A stretch of DNA of 64,000 nt from contig JAXGGA010002213.1 of the NCBI GenBank assembly GCA_038373865.1, positions 1 to 64,000 of the forward strand, in the 5' to 3' direction. Source of the stretch: Uloborus plumipes. Taxonomy: Eukaryota > Arthropoda > Arachnida > Araneae > Uloboridae. The translations under genes and the position numbers were made by a program. A model generated the notes under the pieces. It was not told the DNA's origin, made no database searches, and saw only the letters and a program-made list of their open reading frames with translations. Of this stretch, positions 57,768 to 64,000 are shown piece by piece. Position 1 is the stretch's first letter; each line of letters starts with the position of its first letter.

Positions 57768-58360
57768 TATATACACTTGAATGTCATTTTGTGGTGACTC
57801 ACCTCTCTTTCGTTGGTTTTAATTTCATAAAACGAATCTTACTATTTTTTCTGACTTGAACATACGTTTTTTTTTTTTTTTTTTTTTTTTGCTACACTAG
57901 CTACAATGGATAGATCATTCAAAATTAATATGTTAGTCTTGGTTAAATATTTTGAAGTTTATGAAAGGATTTGATTTTTTCCGTGATCGTATTATAGCTA
58001 AATATTTTTGACTTTTCTTGAAAGTGATCCATCAATACCTTCTAACTTCATTTTCGGTAGAGATAATGCTATAGTACATGTCACACACACAATAACATTT
58101 TTAAAATGCTGAGTGATCCAAGTGGATATACGAGAGTTAGAGCACGGACAGATGAACTGAAATCATGAATTCTTTTAAAATATGTCGGAAAGTCTGAACC
58201 GTAAGAAAATGTCTTAAATTACGAGTTTCAATCGTTTTCAGATCAGAATTCAATGTGAAAAATGACCAAGACTTCGTGAATGAGAGCAATAAATAAATGT
58301 AAACACAATTGAAACACAAAAACGCACACAGCAGGGTTTGCAATAGAAAAGAGAGTGGGT
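57768..58360. other. Spacer between Tc1 and foldback copy 2
   Basis: AT-rich sequence with a T-run at 57867-57890. No gene or element recognised. Confidence 0.6.
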
Positions 58361-58819
58361 AGGGTGGAGCGAAAAAAACAAAGTTTTTATTTTCGAATCG
58401 TAATAGTGCGGAAAAGTTGCGATTGGTGAAGACTTACAAAGCAAAAAAAATTTTTTGAAATCGGATAATATCTTCCGTTCCCGCAACGAGCCTGAAATTT
58501 TGAAAAAATGAAAATTTTCATGTGTTTTTAGCAATTTTTTTAAGTTTTTGTTTTAATGCTTATTTTAATGCTCTTGGACAGAAAAGTTACGATTGGTGAA
58601 GCCTTCTGAAATTTTAAAAAATATATTGAGATCGAATAATACCTTCTGATCCAGGAACAAGACAGAAAAACCAAAAAATTGTAAATTTTCAGCTTTTTTG
58701 GGAGGGATGAAAAATTTTTTAAAAAAATGTTCTCATTTTTTTTCTTCTTTTTTACCCGGTATCATAGCGTAAAGAATTTTAAAAAGCACTATATTACTCT
58801 TAAACATTAATTTTGTAGG

Positions 58820-59017
58820 TACTGTCGTCCCCGCTTAATCGGATAACGGATAAACGAATACCCCGCTTATACGAATAAAATATCTTGGAACCGATGCCAC
58901 AGACGTAATGTTAAAGATCCCCGCTTAATCGAATACTAATTATTAAACTTAATACCCCGTTTAATCGAATAATATTTCGTGGCACCGACAGTATTTGTTT
59001 AAGCGGGGCCGACAGTA
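58820..59017. mobile_element. Pogo-like MITE in the left arm
   Basis: Includes the bordering TA on each side. Ends are TACTGTCGTCCCCGCTTAA and, reverse-complemented, TACTGTCGGCCCCGCTTAA. CCCCGCTTAATCGAATA-type phrases recur inside. The corresponding site in foldback copy 1 reads GGTATCTTCT with no insert, showing TA duplication. Confidence 0.9.
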
Positions 59018-60557
59018 TCTTCTAAACATGCAAAACTACCATTCTTCACAACAATGAAACACTTTCAACTAATAGAAAATTATAAAATATTTTCCAAAAT
59101 TTCTACAATCCAATACAAAAACCCACTAAATAAGATACTCAATCGCAAAATAAACGCTAATTTTAATCCCTAAACTATAAACAATTTTAATGCCTAACTA
59201 ATTACATACAATTTCTTAACCGCCTTTTGAAGTCTGTGCCTTCTATAAACTGTTAACTAACCTAACTGACTACCCTCAGAATCCTTTAATATTAATTTAA
59301 TTAAAAACTAATTTTTGTTCAGTCTTTAAAATTAAACCTAGTTAGGTTAGGTAGTGTATAGAATGAGACTGCAAAAGGCAATTAAAAATTAAGAAACTAA
59401 CATATAATAAGGTAGATATTAAAATAGTTTATCGTTTAGAGATAAAAATATTGTTTATCTTATGAGTGAGTATTTTTTTCAGTGGAGCTTTGTACTGAAA
59501 AAGATCAAAAAATTTAATTAATAGGCATGGGTGAAAAATTTTATGTAAATGTTATTGATTATTTTTTGCTTTTTAGTTGCTTTAAGTTTGTTTAAGGTCA
59601 TGTTGGTTCCTACAGTAACACAGTCCCAAGCAAAGTGGGGCAAGATGTAGCAAAAAATAAGGATTGGAAAGCATTTGACAAGGAGAGGGCACTGCGGGGA
59701 AGGCAAAGGCATAGTTATGCCCCACACACCCCCATTTGCTTTATGCAAAAAATGTTAAAACACGTTATCATGAAAGCTGAACATTTGAAACACGATTGCA
59801 GAGAATTTTGTGCTTAAAAGGTTACTATAGAGCATCTTGGTGATGATTTTAGAATACATTTGATATGAAAGCCATAAATATAATGAATGTATTAGTCTAG
59901 AAGACAAAATAAATTTTAGATTTTGTTGATTTCTAATTTCTCATACACAAAATTATTTTTAAATAAAAAACAAAACCGCCATTGAAAAACAACCGGGAAC
60001 TGAAAAGATAAAATAATACATAATGTTTACACACATTTTCTTACCCATACCTATTAACTAACTTTGTTTAACTTTTTCAGAAAAAAAATCCACTGAACAA
60101 AACACTCACTCATAAGATGAACGATATTTTTTAACTTTAAACGATAAACTATTTTAATACTTACCTCATTATATGTTAGTTTCTTAATTTTTAATTGCCT
60201 TTTCAGTCTCATTATATACACTACTTAACCTAACTAGTTTTAATCTTAAAGACTGAACAAAAATTAGTTTTTAATTAAATTAATATTAAAGGATTCTGAG
60301 GGTAGTCAGTTAGGTTAGGTAACATATTTTAGAAGGCAGAGACTTCAAAAGGCGGTTAAGAAATTGTATATAATTAGTTAGGCATTAAAATTGTTTATAG
60401 TTTAGTGATTAAAATTAGCGTTTATTTTGCGATTGTGTATCTTATTTAGTGGGTTTTTGTATTGTATTGTAGAAATTGTGGAAAATATTTTATAATTTTC
60501 TATTAGTTGAAAGTGTTTCATTGTTGTGAAGAATGATAGTTTTTCATGTTTAGAAGA

Positions 60558-60755
60558 TACTGTCGGCCCCGCTTAAACAAATACTGTCGGTTCCACGAAA
60601 TATTATTCGATTAAACGGGGTATTAAGTTTAATAATTAATATTCGATTAAGCGGGGATCTTTAACATTACGTCTGTGGCATCGGTTCCAAGATATTTTAT
60701 TCGTATAAGCGGAGTATTCGTTTATCCGTTATCCGATTAAGCGAGGACGACAGTA
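60558..60755. mobile_element. Pogo-like MITE in the right arm
   Basis: The mirror image of the left-arm MITE, at the equivalent arm position, same length, with only a few differences (for example GCGAGG for GCGGGG near the end). Confidence 0.9.
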
Positions 60756-61223
60756 CCGAAAAAATTAATGTTTAAGAGTAATATAGTGCTTTTAAAAATT
60801 CTTTACGCTATGATACCGGGTAAAAAAGAAGAAAAAAAATGAGAACATTTTTTTTTAAAAATTTTTCATCCCTCCCAAAAAAGCTGAAAATTTACAATTT
60901 TTTGGTTTTTCTGGCTTGTTCCTGGATCAGAAGGTATTATTCGATCTCAATATATTTTTTAAAATTTCAGAAGGCTTCACCAATCGTAACTTTTCCGTCC
61001 AAGAGCATTAAAATAAGCATTGAAACAAAAGCTTTAAAAAATTGCTAAAAACACATGAAAATTTTCATTTTTTCAAAATTTCAGGCTCGTTGCGGGAACG
61101 GAAGATATTATCCGATTTCAAAAATTTTTTTTTTGTTTTGTAAGTCTTCACCAATCGCAACTTTTCCGCACTATTACTATTCGAAAATAAAAACTTTGTT
61201 TTTTTCGCTCCACCCTAGTGGGT

Positions 61224-61923
61224 ATCATTTTTCTCCTTACGATTCCATCTTTCACCTGCAATGCACGTTGGGTTAAGGGTGCCACTTTTTCACCAAAGTT
61301 ACGGGTTCTATCTTGGCTGCTTAAGCCGCTGGTGCAAGAAGCGTTTCATCCCTGAAAGGTGCCAACCGCAACTGGTAGTTTTGACAGCGTTCTGAATCAA
61401 TCAACGAATAACGTCAGTAATAGTAAATACGTATTAATTTAATGTCGTTTAATCTTGCTTAAATATTTTAATTCTTAATAAACACTTCCAGTCTTAAGGA
61501 AAAAAATAAAAATTATTCATATAATTATTTTTCTCCATTTTTACATTAGTCCATTTTTACATTAGTACATTTACTTAAGACCAAGCATAATGCAACTCAA
61601 GCATAAAAAGCAAGTATTAGGTATCTTTAAAGTAAATATAACCATCTATCCTCAAAAGAAAATTTTTAAAAATGTTTTCCAATGTTTTCTTATTACATTA
61701 AAAAACATACATAGTTCTTTCCAAGAACAAAAAAAACATGTAGTGTAGGGTTAATCGAGCACGTAAACTATGTCTACTTCATGCACTTGAAAGATCGCAC
61801 CGCACGAAATTCATTCGGAATATTTTCTGAGTTTTGGTTTTGCATGTTGTACGATTGTAGAACATGATGCAACTCAACGAATACCGGATGTAGTCAACTC
61901 GCTTTCTCCATTTACTAACTATT
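61224..61923. other. Spacer right of foldback copy 2
   Basis: Non-coding, of mixed composition at 61230-61400 and AT-rich after that. No gene or element recognised. Confidence 0.55.
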
Positions 61924-62840
61924 AGTCAATCAACAAAGTTCATGCGGTTTTTATTTATTGTTTACTTCTCTGGATTATATTGAGTAAACAGAATGAAGTG
62001 GTGGGGGTATATTTGTATACAAATTAAAGCTTATTTAATGCAGTATTATTTAGAGTATTTGATTAGTTTGATTACTTTGAATTTAAGTGAAAAATCTGTA
62101 GTTGAGTATGGCCGTGTCAAACGCAATAATTCGTGCTTGTTTACTTTATGAGTTCAAACTTGGTACCGAAGGTGCAGAAGCTTGTCGTAAGATATGCACT
62201 GCTTTTGGGGAAGGTACTGTAGCTGAACGGACGGGTCAGAAGTGGTTCAAGAAATTTGCCTCGGGGGATGAAAATCTGGAAGATGAACCTCGCTCCGGGA
62301 GACCATCAACGGTCAACAACGACGAGATCAAGCTGGCAATCGAGCAGGATTCAAGTCAGACATGTCAAGCACTTGCCTTAAGATTCAATGTGAGTGATGA
62401 AACCATTCGTAAACATTTGCACCAGCTTGGGAAACGATGGAAGCTAAGCAAATGGGTACCACATGAATTGAGTGAAACGAACACACACAGCAAGAATCAC
62501 TCAAGAAACTCTGGCACGATTACAGTGGGAAGTTCTACCCCACCCTCCGTACTCACCAGACCTAGCCCCAAGTGACTATCACCTGTTTTTGGCAATGGAC
62601 ACCCATATGCGCAATCGGCGGTTTCAAAATAGAGAGGATTAGGAAAACGAGGTGAAAAACTTTTTTAACTCTCAAAACCCAACTTTTTATAAAAACTGGA
62701 TATATGGTCTTCTGTCTAGGTGGGAAAAGGTAATACTTGCTGATGGTAATTATTTTTCTGAATAAATTTAATTTAAACTCATTTTTTTGTGTTTTATTTA
62801 TTAACATTCAAAACCGCACGAACTTTGTTGGTTGCCTGGT
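61924..62840 (+). mobile_element. Internally deleted mariner element
   Basis: Ends GTCAATCAACAAAGTTCATG (left) and, reverse-complemented, CAGGCAACCAACAAAGTTCG (right) share CAACAAAGTTCRTGCGGTTTT, next to TA. The element is about 0.92 kb instead of 1.3 kb. The transposase on the + strand retains both ends and has lost the middle. Confidence 0.9.
62102..62765 (+). pseudogene. Mariner transposase with catalytic-core deletion
   Basis: The first frame (from ATG 62102 or 62108) gives the two helix-turn-helix regions: RACLLYEFKLGTEGAEACRK then VAERTGQKWFKKFASGDENL, EDEPRSGRPST and ALALRFNVSDETIRKHLHQL. It shifts frame near 62520 and resumes with LPHPPYSPDLAPSDYHLF, which holds the third catalytic aspartate. 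A TAG follows in NRED*ENEV, and the frame ends YGLLSRWEKVILADGNYF. The stretch with the first two aspartates is deleted, about 120 residues, so no activity is possible. Confidence 0.92.
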
Positions 62841-62907
62841 ATATACGGTTCTTTTTCTACTTTTTCACTTCTCGCAGGTTGCTTTGAAACTGGAACTAAA
62901 ATAGGAC

Positions 62908-63227
62908 ACACTGCAAAAAATGAACTGTTATTTTTACAGTATAATACTAGCAGCCGAGGTTCCAATTTAAAACTGCGAAATACACAGTAATAAACTGTAA
63001 AATTATCAATTTTAATTTACTGCCGTAAAAGTTAGTTCTATTATACTGTAAAAACAACAGTATAATACTGGCAGTAGAGGTTTCAGTTTAAAACTGTAAA
63101 ATGCATGGTAATAAACTGTTAAATTAGCAATTTTACACTTTATCACTGTAAAATTAGCAATTCTTATAGTTTATTACCATAAAGTTAGCTGTATTATACT
63201 GAAGAAACAAAATTCATTTTTTAGTGT
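62908..63227. mobile_element. Small TIR element with ACTGTAAAA-rich interior
   Basis: Ends are ACACTGCAAAAAATGAA and, reverse-complemented, ACACTAAAAAATGAA. ACAGTATAATACT, GTAATAAACTGT and AATTAGCAATTTT phrases recur in both orientations inside. No clear target duplication is visible, so the family is undetermined. Confidence 0.5.
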
Positions 63228-63747
63228 ATTTACTTTTTATAAATTTCAAAGTAAACCCCGGATTATCCGTTATGCCGGAAAATTTCGAATTTCCCGGCAC
63301 GATGGTCAACCTCACTTATTCCGGTAAGTCCGCTAATGCGACGTAATACAGTAATATCTTCGTCGAAAGGTTATCGATGAGGATGTTATTCGATACAAAC
63401 GTAACATGCTGACATTATAGATCACTGGTCATTGATTTAAAAGATAGAAACTTACAGCGTCAATGGACACTGTAAGTTCTGTAAAATGTATTGTAATGGT
63501 ACAACTGAGGCAGGAATCAGCCAGAAGTTTCGAGAGCACTGATATCTGAGAGCCCAAAACTGCATGATATGAAAAAAAGAGGGACCATTTTGAAATTAAG
63601 TTTGCACACATGAAGATGATTCTAAATCCATCACACAGACTAATTTTCTCTTGGATTAAGATAAATATAGAGGACCTACCTCTAATAAAGACTTAACAAA
63701 TGATTTTCCCTATAACGCAACAAATTCATCCAAAACATCCTTGTATG
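63228..63747. other. Non-coding spacer with a degraded pogo-like end
   Basis: At 63256-63352 ACCCCGGATTATCCGTTATG then CCGGTAAGTCCGCTAATG resembles the ends of pogo/Tigger-type elements, but no pair is seen. The rest shows nothing. Confidence 0.4.
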
Positions 63748-63932
63748 CAGGCCCGTCATTTAGGGGTGTCAGAGGGGGGGGGGGGTCAATTGCTCTCCCC
63801 TGACTTTGGCAAATCAATGTATTTACATATAATTGGGCGTGGTTTTTAAGTTTTACCGATGAAATTGCATTGTGTTTGGACCGTTTATCTCCTCCCCCCA
63901 CCCCAGCGGAAAAACTTGAAATGACGGCCCTG
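63748..63932. mobile_element. Short hAT MITE
   Basis: Ends CAGGCCCGTCATTTAGG and, reverse-complemented, CAGGGCCGTCATTTCAA are inverted repeats. The flanking octamers cttgtatg (63740-63747) and cttgcatg (63933-63940) agree at 7 of 8 positions. Length 185 bp with a G-run inside the left end. Confidence 0.82.
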
Positions 63933-64000
63933 CTTGCATGTTCTCTCTTTAAACCTTGCAAGAAAAAGTGCAAAATAAATAAATAAAACAAACAGCTGAA

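Larger units (their letters stand above)
58361..61216. mobile_element. Foldback element, copy 2 (arms about 1.2 kb)
   Basis: Begins AGGGTGGAGCGAAAAAAAC and ends in its reverse complement. The heptamer AGTGGGT flanks it exactly (58354-58360 and 61217-61223); an 8-bp reading AGTGGGTA is possible if the terminal A is shared. Arms of about 1.2 kb surround a loop of about 0.43 kb (59575-60005). The loop matches the loop of copy 1 in the opposite orientation. Each arm contains the same 198-bp MITE. No transposase is encoded, so it must be mobilised in trans or have spread by another route. Confidence 0.9.

Overview
The window is AT-rich eukaryotic DNA with GT-AG introns, long untranslated stretches and very many DNA transposons. 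Protein similarity of the two genes and the mix of mariner, Tc1, hAT, piggyBac-like and Helitron elements suggest an arthropod, perhaps a chelicerate such as a spider. That placement is inference; no species was identified. I found no rRNA, tRNA or CRISPR array.

Genes. (1) On the + strand, 3208-4767 holds the last two coding exons of a facilitated glucose transporter (SLC2A/GLUT, class I-like). Its upstream exons lie outside the window, and a long 3' UTR probably runs to about 7990. (2) On the - strand, twelve coding exons between 50577 and 18257 make a complete 439-residue SLC38A11-type sodium-coupled neutral amino acid transporter. All splice phases agree and all introns are GT-AG. A second candidate first exon at 44873-44856 splices in the same phase and would replace the first 12 residues with 6. 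The two genes converge tail to tail, and the interval between them (about 8-18 kb) holds only repeats and untranslated sequence.

Mobile elements, left to right: a 1.79-kb TIR element with 4-bp target duplications (8242-10029); a hAT-like element (10921-11852); a deleted mariner (16201-17580) carrying a hAT MITE with an exact 8-bp target duplication; a 3.2-kb hAT-like composite (18977-22152); a LINE tail (25185-25446); a Tc1 fragment (26738-27579); a CCGTAAA-ended TIR element (30588-31872); two hAT elements back to back (35254-36372 and 36395-40652), the second holding two Helitrons in opposite orientation; a long-arm foldback element (45762-48545) inserted in a Tc1/IS630-like transposase fragment; a CCGTAAA-ended MITE (49137-49364); a piggyBac-like element (51203-54343) split by a hAT with transposase remains (51538-54120); a nearly complete but dead Tc1 element (56271-57765); a second foldback copy (58361-61216) with the same small MITE mirrored in both arms; a deleted mariner (61924-62840); and small MITEs to the right edge.

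The most notable observations concern these elements. The two foldback copies have arms over 1 kb, and one carries mirrored nested MITEs whose empty site is preserved in the other copy. Two near-identical dispersed direct repeats look like templated filler DNA (211 bp, and 48 bp inside a Tc1 gene). A Helitron has two successive 3' termini and a 54-bp minisatellite. The SLC38A11-like gene has alternative first exons. None of this proves a new functional system; the foldback family is the best candidate for something undescribed.
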